Origin: Streptomyces sp. AJS327
GTDB lineage: Bacteria > Actinomycetota > Actinomycetes > Streptomycetales > Streptomycetaceae
Direction of reading: 5' to 3'
DNA: 64,000 bases
Assembly: GCF_013450295.1 (NCBI RefSeq)
Contig: NZ_SKBR01000001.1
Location: forward strand, 1,624,501-1,688,500
Shown: positions 8,207 through 17,919 of the stretch, in pieces
Position numbering within the stretch: position 1 is the stretch's first letter
Layout of the letters: every line of letters begins with the position of its first letter
Notes under the pieces: model-generated
Told to the model about the DNA's origin: nothing
Database searches by the model: none
What the model saw: the letters and a program-made list of their open reading frames with translations, nothing else
Position numbers and translations under genes: made by a program

Positions 8207-8666
8207 CTCCCCACGGGGCGGGCGGCCCGCCGGGCACGACACCGGCGCCCCGCCCGCCCCTCGACCTCCGCCCCCGCCTTCGGGGCCGTGGGCTGGCGGC
8301 TCCCGGCCCCGCGCCCAGGGGCTGGCGTCCGCGGTGACCCGCGGTGACCACGGAGCCCGGGCGGGCCCGCGTCCCGCCACCGTCCCGCCCGCGATACGGC
8401 GTTCGGCGTGCGGCGTGCCAGCCGAGCGCGGGTGGCCCGCTCCCGCGGACGGCGGTTCGCGCGTCCCCGGACCGTCCAGTGGCGCTATGCCATCGGTCAC
8501 AGGCTGGAACCGGCGGCACCACTTCGCGCGTTTTCCCAGGAACCGGCGGCAGCCGGCCGGGGCCCGTCACGTCACGGGGCCAGCGGGCACCCGCCCGGCG
8601 CGGTCCCAGGGACACCCCGGAACGCGGAACCGGAACTCGCGCGGCGGGAGCGGGAGATCCCGGGCA

Positions 8667-8713
8667 CCGTGGGAGCCCACGGAACCGTGGGAATCCGTGG
8701 GAAACCGTGGGAA
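8667..8713 (+). repeat. CCGTGGGAA repeats with 10-base period upstream of the MarP-like gene
   Basis: Three exact copies of CCGTGGGAA start at 8685, 8695 and 8705, preceded by CCGTGGGA at 8667. They end immediately before the ribosome binding site (GAGGAG). One-helical-turn spacing would place repeats on the same DNA face. Confidence 0.65.
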
Positions 8714-8724
8714 AGAGGAGCGCC

Positions 8725-9921
8725 GTGAACCTGCTGGATCTGGTCCTGCTGCTGGCCGTGCTCGCGTTCGCCGTCTCCGGCTACCAGCGTGGTCTCGTGG
8801 CGGGGCTGGTGTCCCTCGCGGGGTTCGTCGGCGGCGCGATCATCGGTGTGTGGCTGCTGCCCTTCGTGATGGAACTGGTCGACCGCGGTAGCCCGGCGGC
8901 CACCCTGGTCGCGGTGCTGACGGTGCTGCTCCCCGCGCTCGCCGGGCAGGGGCTGGCGGCCCGGCTCGCCTGGCGGCTGCGCTCCGCGCTCAGCTGGACC
9001 CCGGTGCGCTGGGCGGACGGGGTGGGCGGCGCCGTGGTGAACGCGCTGGCGGTGCTGGTCGTCGGCTGGGTGGGCGCGAGCGCGCTGGCCGCCACCCCCT
9101 CGCCGTCGCTCAACCAGGAGATCCGGGGCTCGACGCTGCTCAGCGCGGTGGACGAGCGGATGCCGGACTCCGCGGCGAGCTGGTTCAACCAGGCCAGCGA
9201 GGCGCTCTCCGGAGCTGGTTTCCCGCAGGTCTTCAACCCCTTCGAGAACGAGCCCGGCGCCGAGGTGGCGGAGCCCTCCGGGGACGCCGTCACCCCCGCG
9301 GTGCGGAGCGCGGCGCAGCGCAGCACCGTCAAGGTCGAGGGGGTGGCCGAGGTGGACGGCGGGCGGCGCGGCAAGGAGGGCAGCGGTTTCGTCTACTCCG
9401 CCGGACACGTGATGACCAACGCGCACGTCGTCGCGGGCGTCGACGACCCGACGGTACGGGTCGGCGGGGTGGGCCGTCCGCATCCGGCGAAGGTCGTCCT
9501 CTTCGACCCGGACAAGGACGTCGCCGTGCTGGACGTCCCCGGACTCTCCGCCCCCGCGCTGTCGTTCGACAGGAGCGCGCGCCGGGGCTCGCCCGCCGTC
9601 GTCGCCGGATACCCGGAGAACGGCGGGCTCGATCTGCGCGCGGCCACGGTGGCCCAGCGCGTCACCGCGCACGGCCAGGACATCTACGGCAGCAGCGGCA
9701 CCACCCGCGACATCTACGCGCTGCGCTCCACCGTCCGCCCCGGCAACTCCGGCGGGCCGCTGCTGACCACGGACGGCCGGGTGTACGGCGTCATCTTCGC
9801 CCGCTCCACCAGCGACGCCTCGACCGGCTACGCGCTCACCGCCGAGCAGGTACGCGAGCACGCGCGGCGCGGCGTCCAGGCCAGCGCCCCCGTCGACACC
9901 GGGAGCGGCGACACCCGGTGA
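8725..9921 (+). CDS. MarP-like membrane-anchored serine protease (CvpA-type N-terminus plus trypsin-like domain)
   Basis: A 398-residue protein. Residues 1-150 contain four hydrophobic helices of the colicin V production (CvpA) type; residues ~190-390 form a chymotrypsin-like protease domain. The catalytic triad is visible: His in TNAHVVAG (~233), Asp in DKDVAVLDV (~263), Ser in RPGNSGGPLL (~341). This matches MarP of mycobacteria, a periplasmic protease needed for acid and oxidative stress survival through processing of cell-wall hydrolases. The GTG start has GAGGAG 5 bases upstream; the longer open frame before it lacks features. No PDZ domain is present, unlike HtrA. Confidence 0.88.
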   Translation: MNLLDLVLLLAVLAFAVSGYQRGLVAGLVSLAGFVGGAIIGVWLLPFVMELVDRGSPAATLVAVLTVLLPALAGQGLAARLAWRLRSALSWTPVRWADGVGGAVVNALAVLVVGWVGASALAATPSPSLNQEIRGSTLLSAVDERMPDSAASWFNQASEALSGAGFPQVFNPFENEPGAEVAEPSGDAVTPAVRSAAQRSTVKVEGVAEVDGGRRGKEGSGFVYSAGHVMTNAHVVAGVDDPTVRVGGVGRPHPAKVVLFDPDKDVAVLDVPGLSAPALSFDRSARRGSPAVVAGYPENGGLDLRAATVAQRVTAHGQDIYGSSGTTRDIYALRSTVRPGNSGGPLLTTDGRVYGVIFARSTSDASTGYALTAEQVREHARRGVQASAPVDTGSGDTR

Positions 9922-10123
9922 CCCGTGGCCGCTGGCCCGGGACCCGGTCGCCAGGACGGAGGAGCCGGGTGGGTGGCGGAGCGTGGGACGCGCGTGGCGG
10001 TGGCCGCCGCGCGGGGCCCGGAACGGGCGGTGCGTACGGTAGGCGGGCCGGTTTCCGGAGCGCGGCCCGCGCCGCCCCCGGAACCCGTACGTCCGCAGTC
10101 CCGACGCGTACCCCGGAGCCCCT

Positions 10124-10498
10124 GTGCCCTTGCAGCTCAGCATCGACCCCACCGCCGCCGAGGCGCCCTACGAGCAGATCCGCGCGCAGATCGCGGCGCG
10201 CGCCCGGGACGGCGCGCTCCCGGTCGGGTGCCGGCTGCCCACCGTGCGGCGGCTGGCGGAGGACCTGGGGCTCGCGGCCAACACGGTGGCCAAGGCGTAC
10301 CGCGCGCTGGAGGGCGACGGGGTGATCGAGACGCGTGGCCGGAACGGTACGTTCGTCGCCGCCGCCCGCGACGCCGCCGCCCGCGAGGTGTCCGAGGCGG
10401 CGCAGACCTTCGCCGGACGCGCGCGGCGGCTCGGCCTCAGCCGGGAGGAGGCGCAGGCGGCGGTGGGCGAGGCGCTGCGCGCCGCCTACACCGACTGA
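10124..10498 (+). CDS. GntR-family transcriptional regulator, YtrA-like
   Basis: A 124-residue protein consisting of an N-terminal GntR winged helix (APYEQIRAQIAARARDG, then LPTVRRLAEDLGLAANTVAKAYRALEGDGVIETRG) and a short C-terminal helical tail (about residues 85-120). That architecture, without a ligand domain, defines the YtrA subfamily. Such regulators often control adjacent ABC transporters, but none is present here. The start is GTG, with CCCCGGAGCC upstream. Target unknown. Confidence 0.85.
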   Translation: MPLQLSIDPTAAEAPYEQIRAQIAARARDGALPVGCRLPTVRRLAEDLGLAANTVAKAYRALEGDGVIETRGRNGTFVAAARDAAAREVSEAAQTFAGRARRLGLSREEAQAAVGEALRAAYTD

Positions 10499-10743
10499 GC
10501 CCGGCGCGTCCGCGTGCCCCGGCGCCCGCCGCCCGAGCTGGCGCGCACCGGGGGAGCGGAACTTCCCAACTCGGCCAGGACGGAAGGCCGTTCGGGCCCC
10601 GGGGCCGAGAGGCCGTCGGGCCCCGGGAGCGTTCGGCCCGGAGCCGTCCACCCCCGGAGGCCGTTCCGTTCAGGGCCGTTCACCTCCGGGACCGTTCGGC
10701 CCACGAGTCCGGGCGGGCCAACCGGCCCACCGGACACGCGAGT

Positions 10744-11910
10744 TCACAGGTACATGCCGGACTCCGCCTGTCCCGGCCGGTCCGGCAGCTCCCCGGGGGC
10801 GATCCCCTTGCGGAGCGCGAACAGCTCGGCCAGCGTGGCGCCCTCGCGGCCGACGCCCTCCTCGGTGCCGAGCCACTCGACGGCCTCCGCACGGGTCAGC
10901 CCGCCCACCTCGACGCGGGCCAGGCACCGGCCGGGCCGCACGACGGCCGGGTGCAGCCGCTCCAGGTCCTCGTTGGTGGTGACGCCGACGAGCACCTTCC
11001 GGCCCTGCCCGAGCAGCCCGTCCGTCAGGTTCAGCAGCCGGGAGAGCGCCTGGCCCGCGGCGTGCTTGGCCTCTCCCCGGATCAGTTCGTCGCAGTCCTC
11101 CAGGAGGAGCAGCCGCCAGCGGTCGCTCTCCTCGTCGTCGTCCGTGTCCGGGCCGATCGCGATGTCCATCAGGTACCCGACGTCGTGGAACAGCCGCTCG
11201 GGGTCGAGCACACAGTCGACCTGGCACCAGTCCTTCCAGGCGCGGGCCAGGGTGCGCAGCGCGGAGGTCTTGCCGGTGCCCGGCGGGCCGTGCAGCAGCA
11301 GGAGACGGCCCGCGATGTCCTCCGGGGTGGTCTTCATCAGTCCGTCCAGCGAACTGGCCACCTGAGCCGTGTAGTTGCCCCGTACCTCGGGCCAGGACCC
11401 CGCCGAGATGGACCGGGTGGTACGGCGCGGGCCGCACGTGGGGGACTGGTACCAGAAGCCCATCGGGACGAGTTCGGCCCGCGGCTCCGGCTTCTCCTCC
11501 GCGCCCTCCACCGCCAACGCCGCCTGCTGGGCGGCCAGTTCGGGGTCGACGGCGGTGACGGTGATCTCGGCGCCGTGTGCCCAGCGCACCACCAGGGCCG
11601 TCCAGCCCTCGCCCTCCGCGAGGAGTCGGCCCGCCCGGCCCTCCCGGGTCTCCCACAGCACGGTGGCCTCGGGCGGCAGCATCGAGTGGCCCTTCTTCAG
11701 CCGGTCCACGGTGCGCCGCCGGGAGAAGGGCTGTTCCCCCCGGGCGAACCGGCCGAGGAAGAGGGCGTCGACGACGTCGGACGGGGAGTCGCCGGTGTCG
11801 AGTGCGACGTGGGTGGGCAGTGCGCTCTGGGGCTGGGTCGGAGTGGCCAGGGTCGCGCTCCTGTCGTCCATCGGCTGAGGGTGGGCATGCATGGCGTCAT
11901 GGTCCGGCAT
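10744..11910 (-). CDS. AAA-family ATPase, DUF5925-type
   Basis: A 388-residue protein with an N-terminal domain (DUF5925-like, residues ~30-160) and an AAA ATPase core: Walker A GPPGTGKT near residue 210, Walker B LLLLEDCDEL near 270, sensor/arginine region GVTTNEDLERLHPAVVRPGR and a C-terminal lid. Such proteins are common in actinomycetes and their substrates are unknown. The start at MPDHDAM has a GGAG site six bases upstream; other in-frame ATGs follow at 11892 and 11871. Monocistronic and divergent from the GH39-like gene. Remodelling of a protein partner is the family expectation only. Confidence 0.82.
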   Translation of the reverse strand: MPDHDAMHAHPQPMDDRSATLATPTQPQSALPTHVALDTGDSPSDVVDALFLGRFARGEQPFSRRRTVDRLKKGHSMLPPEATVLWETREGRAGRLLAEGEGWTALVVRWAHGAEITVTAVDPELAAQQAALAVEGAEEKPEPRAELVPMGFWYQSPTCGPRRTTRSISAGSWPEVRGNYTAQVASSLDGLMKTTPEDIAGRLLLLHGPPGTGKTSALRTLARAWKDWCQVDCVLDPERLFHDVGYLMDIAIGPDTDDDEESDRWRLLLLEDCDELIRGEAKHAAGQALSRLLNLTDGLLGQGRKVLVGVTTNEDLERLHPAVVRPGRCLARVEVGGLTRAEAVEWLGTEEGVGREGATLAELFALRKGIAPGELPDRPGQAESGMYL

Positions 11911-12201
11911 GGCGGCTCCGCGCGCACCCGGGTTTCCCGCCGCTTCTCCCGTTCCCGCGCCAACCACCGGCCGAGGGCCGCGCGTTCGCCAGCGGACCGA
12001 CGCCCACCGGGCGCCCGCACGCGGGCGTGTCCGCGTTCCGGACGGCGCCGGGTCCCCGCACCGCCCGCACACCGCCCGCCCGCCGAACGCCGTCCGCGCG
12101 CCCTCCTCCGGGCCCCTCCGCCCCGGTTACCCTGGGGCGCCGAGGACCCGCGCGTGCCCCCGGGCACCGAGCGGGCCCGCGAGGGACAGGGGGGCCGCGC
12201 G

Positions 12202-13548
12202 ATGCACGGGGCACGACCGCGTTCGCTCGGCCTGCTGGCCGCCGGAGTCGCCATGCTGGCCCTGTCACTGGCGCTGATCCTCAACTCCCTGCCGGGCGGA
12301 GGGCGGCAGACCGACCGCGTCCACGGTGGCCCCCGCGCCCCCACCGCCAGCCCGCGCCCCGAGTTGGGCTGGGGTCTCACCCACACCCAGGTCAGCGCGG
12401 ACCAGGGCGAGCCCGCCGCCCGGAAACGCGCCGCCAGACTGCTCGCCGACGCCCAAGCGCCGCAGAACCAGCACATCATGGGCTGGGGCGCGGAGAACCC
12501 CGAACCGTCGCCCGGCGAGTACGACTTCGCCGCCCTCGACTCCCGCGTCGAGCTGATGCGCCGTGGCAGCGGTACCCCCGTCCTGACGCTCTGCTGCGCG
12601 CCCGACTGGATGAAGGGCGGCACCGCGGGCGAGACCGACTGGGACGAGCTGGAGACGGCGCCACGGCCCGAGCACTACGGCGACTTCGCCGCGCTCGCCG
12701 CGAGGGTCGCCGAACGCTACCCGGACATCCGGCACTTCGTCGTCTGGAACGAACTCAAGGGCTTCTACGACGACGACCGTGGCCGCTGGGACTCCGCCGC
12801 CTACACCCGGCTGTACAACACGGTCTACCGGGCGCTGAAGAAGGTGAACCGCGCCAACCTGGTGGGTGGCCCGTACGTCGTGATGGACAGCGTCGACCGG
12901 GACGACCACCACGCCTCCCGGATCACCGGCCCCTGGGGCGCGCTCGACCAGCGGGCGCTGGACGCCGTCGCCTACTGGAGCGACCACCACGTGGGCGCCG
13001 ACTTCGCGGTCGTCGACGCCTCCACCTACACCCGGGACGACCGGCTCTCCCCGGACGAGTTCGGCGCCACCGGCAAACTCACCACCGTCGGCCGGTGGGT
13101 GCGCGAGCGGACCGGGCTGCCCCTCTGGTGGGCCGAGTGGTACGTGGAACCGGACGGCGCGAAGCGCTGGAGCGAGCCGCGCCGGCGGGCCGTCCACGCC
13201 GCCGCGCTCATCGCGATGGCGCGCGGCGGCGCGACCACCGGCCTCTACTGGAACCCGCAGCGCCGCGGCGCCCGGTGCCCCGGCTGCCTCTGGCGCGCCA
13301 CCCACCTCCCGGACGGCGGTGGCGGCACCCCCCTGATGGCGCTACTCGCCCGGTTCCAGCGGGAGTTCCCGCCCGGTACGGAGTACCGGAGCCTCGAACC
13401 GGAGGGCCCGGACGCCGGGAAGGTGCGGGCGCTCGCCGACCGGTCGGCCGTCCTGGTGGTGAACACCGCGCCGCGCCGCGCCACGGTACGGGTGGCGGGG
13501 GAGCGCCTCAGCCTGCGCGGCCACCAGGTGCGCTGGCTCCGCCGCTGA
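12202..13548 (+). CDS. Membrane-anchored or secreted GH39-like glycoside hydrolase
   Basis: A 448-residue protein with an N-terminal hydrophobic segment (residues ~8-30, signal or anchor), then a TIM-barrel glycosidase resembling family 39 (beta-xylosidase/iduronidase). The acid/base Glu is in HFVVWNELKGFY (~185) and the nucleophile Glu in PLWWAEWYVEP (~311). The substrate cannot be predicted. It converges on the surface-glycan operon (13648-20878), which suggests it trims or releases the polymer made there, as synthesis loci often include a matched hydrolase. The chosen ATG has a GGGG-rich site; the longer open frame upstream is an artefact of GC content. Confidence 0.78.
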   Translation: MHGARPRSLGLLAAGVAMLALSLALILNSLPGGGRQTDRVHGGPRAPTASPRPELGWGLTHTQVSADQGEPAARKRAARLLADAQAPQNQHIMGWGAENPEPSPGEYDFAALDSRVELMRRGSGTPVLTLCCAPDWMKGGTAGETDWDELETAPRPEHYGDFAALAARVAERYPDIRHFVVWNELKGFYDDDRGRWDSAAYTRLYNTVYRALKKVNRANLVGGPYVVMDSVDRDDHHASRITGPWGALDQRALDAVAYWSDHHVGADFAVVDASTYTRDDRLSPDEFGATGKLTTVGRWVRERTGLPLWWAEWYVEPDGAKRWSEPRRRAVHAAALIAMARGGATTGLYWNPQRRGARCPGCLWRATHLPDGGGGTPLMALLARFQREFPPGTEYRSLEPEGPDAGKVRALADRSAVLVVNTAPRRATVRVAGERLSLRGHQVRWLRR

Positions 13549-13587
13549 CCCGCCACCGCCCACCGGGCCACCCGGCGGCGGAGGGAC

Positions 13588-13616
13588 GTACCGGGCCGCC
13601 GCTGGCGGGCCGGTAC
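13588..13616. terminator. Hairpin between convergent genes
   Basis: GTACCGG / CCGGTAC outer stem extended by a GC-rich inner stem with one mismatch. Lies in the 99-base gap between the GH39-like gene and the flippase-glycosyltransferase fusion; likely bidirectional. Confidence 0.6.
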
Positions 13617-13647
13617 GGCCCGCGCCCGTTGGCCGTCGGCCGTCGGC

Positions 13648-16600
13648 TCAGGCGAGGGTCACGAAGCGGTGGACGACGGTGGCGGCGAAGAGCAGCGCGA
13701 ACGGCAGGGCGCACCAGAAGGTGTCCCGCAGCCAGGTGGCCCGGCGCGCCCCCGGCCGCCCCGCCACCCGGACCACCTCCCGGGCGGCGAGCAGCACGGT
13801 CAGGACCACCGCGGCAAGCGCCCCGGCCAGCGACCACACCGTCCAGGTCACCCGCGGGCCCGGCGGGCCGGGATCCGGCGGCGGCGCCTCGCGCGCGGCG
13901 TCCGCCGTCGCACGCAGCTGGTAGACCGCCGCGTCGCGCCCGCCGAACACCCGCCGCAGCTCCGGGCGTTCGTCGAGGGTGGCGCGAACCCGCCGCGACC
14001 AGCCGGGCGGATACCCCGCGTCCAGCTGGAGATAGCGCGACTGCCCCTCCCCGAGCAGCAGATAGGCGTGCGGCCCGGCCTCCCGCAGGGACCTGACCAG
14101 GTCCCCGGCGTCCGACGGACGGGGCGGGGCGGGGGTCGGCAGGTACTCCACGCGCTCCATGTCCCGCGCCCCCCACGGCATCGCGGGCGTCACGCTGTTC
14201 ACCGGATCGTGGCTCGGCCACAGCACCCGCAGCGTCGGCTGGTCGCGCGCGTAGAGGAACTCCATCGCCGCCACCTCCCCCGGCCGCACCCGCTCGAAGG
14301 ACTCGTTGCCCCAGCGCGCCACCAGGAACCCGCCGAACAGCACCGCACCGGCCAGCGCCGCCGCCAGGAACCGCGTCCACCGCCGCCCGGCCTGGCCCGG
14401 CCCCCCGGGCCGGTCCGTCCCGCCCGCGCCCGCACCTCCGGCCAACTCCCGTCCGACTGACGGGAACAGGGCGAGCGCGGCCAGGACGCTCAGCCCGGGT
14501 GCCGCGAAGAGGAACACCCGCAGGGCGATCTCCCCGCCGTAGGACTGTGCGGCGAAGGCCAGGAACGGCACCCCGGCCAGCACCACCAGCGCCCGGTCCG
14601 ACAGTCCGGCACGGCGGCGGCGCAGCACGCCCAGCACGGCCAGCGCCAGCAGTCCGGCGGCCAGTCCCACCCGGGCGTACAGCACCAGTTGGTGGGTCTC
14701 GCTGCCGCCCTCGATCCTCCCGGCCACGGACGAGGAGACGTTGCCGCCCACACCCCCGAACCCGCCGAACAGTTCGTTCAGATGGCCCGACCAGTACGGC
14801 TCGGCGAGGAAGCACACCCACGTCGTGACCACCACCCCGCACAGCAGCGGCAGCCCGCACGGGGTCGCCCGCCGCGCCAGAACCAGCCCCGTCGCCGTGC
14901 CCAGCATCACGAAGGGGGTCAGCTGGTGCCCGGCCACCGAGGCGGCGAACAGCACCAGCAGCACCGCCAACAGCACCGCGCGGACGGCCCGTTGGTCCCG
15001 GCCCGGCTCGCCAGGCGGGTCGGCCTCGCCCGGCAGCCGCCCGCCGCGCGCCGTTCCGCGTGCCCGGAACCAGCCGAGCAGCAGCGCGGCGAAGAGCAGG
15101 TAGCACAGGTAGGTGAAGCTCTGCGGTGAGAAGTAGTCCTGCCCCACCCAGCCGGACAGCGCGAAGAACCAGAGCGCGCACCACTTCGCGCGCCACCCGG
15201 CCCGTATCCCGCGCAGCAGCACCACCATCGGTGCCAGACAGGCCAGTTGGAGCACCGTCGGCCACCAGCGCAGCATCGCCGTGGGGTCGTCCACACCGCA
15301 CGCCCGCGCGACGAACGCGGCCCCGGCGAAAAACCCCGGCCAGCTCCAGCGGGCGTCCAGCTCCGGCGCCGAAGTGCCGGTGCGGTCGACGTAGTCCAGG
15401 AAACCCAGGTGCTGCCAGGCGGTGGGGAAGCGCGGCTCGTTCTCCAGCACGGCCGGGACGGCGTGCAGCGACACCACCGTCGCCAGCAGCACCGCCCCCA
15501 GCAGCAGCCGTCGTTGGCGCCGTGCGCCCAGCCCGGCCGCGAAGGCGCACACCAGCAGCGCGCCGCCGCACAGCGTCGGGACGGGCAGTGCGGTCACCAG
15601 CCCGAGCCCACCCAGGTCCGCCAGGTCCGCCTCGCCGGTCCGCCGCAACGGCAGCCAGTAGAGCGCCAGTCCGACGGCCAGCAGCACCCACGTGAACAAC
15701 GCCCCGGCCCGCGCGGGGCCCCTCCCGGCCGGTTCGGTGAACTCCCGGGCACGCGGCGGTGGTTCGGCCGCCGGAACCTCCCACGACGGCGTCGCTCCGG
15801 ACGGCGCCCCGCGTCCGTCGGGCGCACCAGCCCCCAGCCCGGCCGGCGAACCGGCGCCCGGAGCGCCACCGCCTCCGTCCACCGGCGCGGCCGGGGCCAC
15901 ACGCTGGCCCGTGCCCGCAGCCGTGCCCGCAGCCGTGCCCGTGACGTGGGGTGGGGGCAGGGGCCTTCCGAGGAACGGCGGTGGCTCAAGCCGTGGCCAG
16001 CTGACCCGTTTCCGCGCACCCCCCTCCGGCTCCCCCCGGCCGCCGGGGGCGGCTGTCTCGGGGGCGCCGGTGCCGGGCGCAGCCGGTGCGGTGCGCTCGG
16101 GCGGGGGCGCGTCCCCCCGGACACCGGTGCCGGTGCCGGTGTCGGTGTCGGTGCGTCCACCAACACGCGGGACCCCAGGGGGAGTTGGTCCGGTACCGGA
16201 CGTTCCCTGGGCGGTCGCCTCCGCCCGGGGCGGTTCCGGGGCCGTCCTCTCGGGGCGGCCCTCGCCGACGGCCGGGCCCCGGACCGTCGTGTCCGGGGGC
16301 GTCGTGTCTGGAGGCGTCGTGTTCGGGGCTGGCGGCTCCGGGGGTGCGGGGTTCCCGGTCGGGGCGGGGGCGGTCCCGTCGTGGGAGGCCGTCTGTTCCG
16401 GGGGCTCGGGGGGTTCCGGGGACTCCGGGACGTCCGGCGCGGACTGCCGCCCGGGGCGGGAGCGGCGGCGCGGCAGCAGGCGGCGCCGCCGCCGGACGAC
16501 GCCGTCCGTCGCCAGATCGGCGAGATCGCCGTCCGGTGCCGGAACGGCCCCGCGGGGCACCGGCGCTGGGTTTCGGAACACCTTCCTCAGCCTCCACGCC

Positions 16601-17919
16601 GCGATGGCGGCCACAAGACCGAGGCTGGCCAGTTCCGCGACGCCCGCTCCGGTCAGCCCCAGCCGGGGGAGCAGCAGGACCGTCAGCCCGAGGACGAGCA
16701 GGCAGAGCAGCCCCTGGAGGGCGGCCAGCGGCGCGGTGCGGCTGCGGACCCGCAGGACCGCGAAGTACACCTCGATGACGACGCGGAGCAGCGCCCCCAC
16801 GGCGTAGCACCGCAGCAGCGGGGTGGCCGCCTCCGCGTAGCCGGGGCCGAAGACGCCCAGGACGTACGGGGCGAGGACGAAGAGCGCGCCGCAGACGGGC
16901 AGCATGATGCGGGCCATCCGGCGCAGCGCGGCGCGGCAGTCGGCGGCGAGCCGGGCCGGGTTGTGCGCTCCCTCGACGGTGAGCGACGAACCCATGTTGA
17001 GGGCCAGCAGGTTGACGGTGCCGCTGATGGTGATGGTCACGTAGAAGTAGGCGTTGTCCGCCGCGCCGACCCGGGCCGCCACGATCACCGGCACCAGGTA
17101 GACCACGGCCAGCGAGAAGAGCGAACCGGTGTAGTCCCCGGCGAGGAAGCGGCCCATCTCGCGGTGGCCGGCCGGACGCGCGTCCCGCGCCGTCGCGTTG
17201 ACGTGCCGGGGGATCAGCCGGCGGAACACCAGCCAGCCCAGGGGCAGTACGGACAGCGCGATGGCCGCCGCCCAGGAGACGAACACCCCCGCCATCGGCA
17301 CCGCCGGGGCCAGCAGCACCAGCAGCGCCAGTTTGCCGGTGGAGAAGACGGTGTTGCCCACCGGCACCCAGGTCGCGCTGCGCAGCCCGGTGAGCACGCC
17401 GTCCTGGAGGGTGAGCAGCGACCAGCCGAGCACGGCCAGCAGGAACCCGAACCCCGGCAGCAGGCCGCGGAGCAGCCCGTAGGAGGGGCCCCAGTGGTCG
17501 AGCGTCAGCAGGAAGGCGAGCGCCGCCACCCCGACCACGGCCGAACTGGCCAGATACGTACGGACGATGAGACGGCGGGTGGTGCGCCCGGCCACCGGGA
17601 CGAAGCGGGCGAGCGCGCCGATCAGGGTGACGGCCGTGAGCCCGGCGAGGAACTTCATCGCCGCGATGGCCGCCGAACCCTGCCCGACGGCCTCCTCGCT
17701 GTAGTGCCGCGCGGCGACGACCCAGTAGCCGAGCCCGAGCACCGCGGAGACCCCGGTGTTGATCATCAGCGCGTAGGCGTTGCGGAACAGCTGCCCCCGG
17801 CCCGGCCGTTCGGCGGCCGGTGGCCCGGTGGGGGCGCCGGACGGGGCGGGGGCGGCGCCCGGACCGGTCGTGCCGGGGCCGGGCGCCGCCGTGGTGGTGA
17901 GGTCCGCGGTCTCCGTCAC
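13648..17919 (-). CDS. Fusion protein: Wzx/MATE-like polysaccharide flippase + GT-C-like membrane glycosyltransferase
   Basis: A single open frame of 1423 residues. Residues ~40-450 are a 12-14 helix flippase of the Wzx/MOP type (QLFRNAYALMINTGVSAVLG, then repeated hydrophobic helices). Residues ~450-735 are a Pro/Gly/Thr-rich, low-complexity linker. Residues ~740-1423 are a second polytopic domain resembling GT-C glycosyltransferases (LENEPRFPTAWQHLGFLDYV; FSPQSFTYLCYLLFAALLLG; helices to the end). The GTG start overlaps the previous stop (GTGA), so translation is coupled. The architecture would combine lipid-linked sugar export with glycan extension on the outer face. It is last in the dpm-like/GT2-deacetylase operon. 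A sequencing frameshift could merge two genes, but codon bias is even throughout, arguing for a true fusion. Confidence 0.8.
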   Translation of the reverse strand: MTETADLTTTAAPGPGTTGPGAAPAPSGAPTGPPAAERPGRGQLFRNAYALMINTGVSAVLGLGYWVVAARHYSEEAVGQGSAAIAAMKFLAGLTAVTLIGALARFVPVAGRTTRRLIVRTYLASSAVVGVAALAFLLTLDHWGPSYGLLRGLLPGFGFLLAVLGWSLLTLQDGVLTGLRSATWVPVGNTVFSTGKLALLVLLAPAVPMAGVFVSWAAAIALSVLPLGWLVFRRLIPRHVNATARDARPAGHREMGRFLAGDYTGSLFSLAVVYLVPVIVAARVGAADNAYFYVTITISGTVNLLALNMGSSLTVEGAHNPARLAADCRAALRRMARIMLPVCGALFVLAPYVLGVFGPGYAEAATPLLRCYAVGALLRVVIEVYFAVLRVRSRTAPLAALQGLLCLLVLGLTVLLLPRLGLTGAGVAELASLGLVAAIAAWRLRKVFRNPAPVPRGAVPAPDGDLADLATDGVVRRRRRLLPRRRSRPGRQSAPDVPESPEPPEPPEQTASHDGTAPAPTGNPAPPEPPAPNTTPPDTTPPDTTVRGPAVGEGRPERTAPEPPRAEATAQGTSGTGPTPPGVPRVGGRTDTDTGTGTGVRGDAPPPERTAPAAPGTGAPETAAPGGRGEPEGGARKRVSWPRLEPPPFLGRPLPPPHVTGTAAGTAAGTGQRVAPAAPVDGGGGAPGAGSPAGLGAGAPDGRGAPSGATPSWEVPAAEPPPRAREFTEPAGRGPARAGALFTWVLLAVGLALYWLPLRRTGEADLADLGGLGLVTALPVPTLCGGALLVCAFAAGLGARRQRRLLLGAVLLATVVSLHAVPAVLENEPRFPTAWQHLGFLDYVDRTGTSAPELDARWSWPGFFAGAAFVARACGVDDPTAMLRWWPTVLQLACLAPMVVLLRGIRAGWRAKWCALWFFALSGWVGQDYFSPQSFTYLCYLLFAALLLGWFRARGTARGGRLPGEADPPGEPGRDQRAVRAVLLAVLLVLFAASVAGHQLTPFVMLGTATGLVLARRATPCGLPLLCGVVVTTWVCFLAEPYWSGHLNELFGGFGGVGGNVSSSVAGRIEGGSETHQLVLYARVGLAAGLLALAVLGVLRRRRAGLSDRALVVLAGVPFLAFAAQSYGGEIALRVFLFAAPGLSVLAALALFPSVGRELAGGAGAGGTDRPGGPGQAGRRWTRFLAAALAGAVLFGGFLVARWGNESFERVRPGEVAAMEFLYARDQPTLRVLWPSHDPVNSVTPAMPWGARDMERVEYLPTPAPPRPSDAGDLVRSLREAGPHAYLLLGEGQSRYLQLDAGYPPGWSRRVRATLDERPELRRVFGGRDAAVYQLRATADAAREAPPPDPGPPGPRVTWTVWSLAGALAAVVLTVLLAAREVVRVAGRPGARRATWLRDTFWCALPFALLFAATVVHRFVTLA

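Noticed and set aside
9925..12201. Frame open for ~760 codons upstream of the GH39-like gene
   Set aside because: It overlaps the GntR and AAA genes, shows no domain, and the real start with a hydrophobic leader is at 12202.
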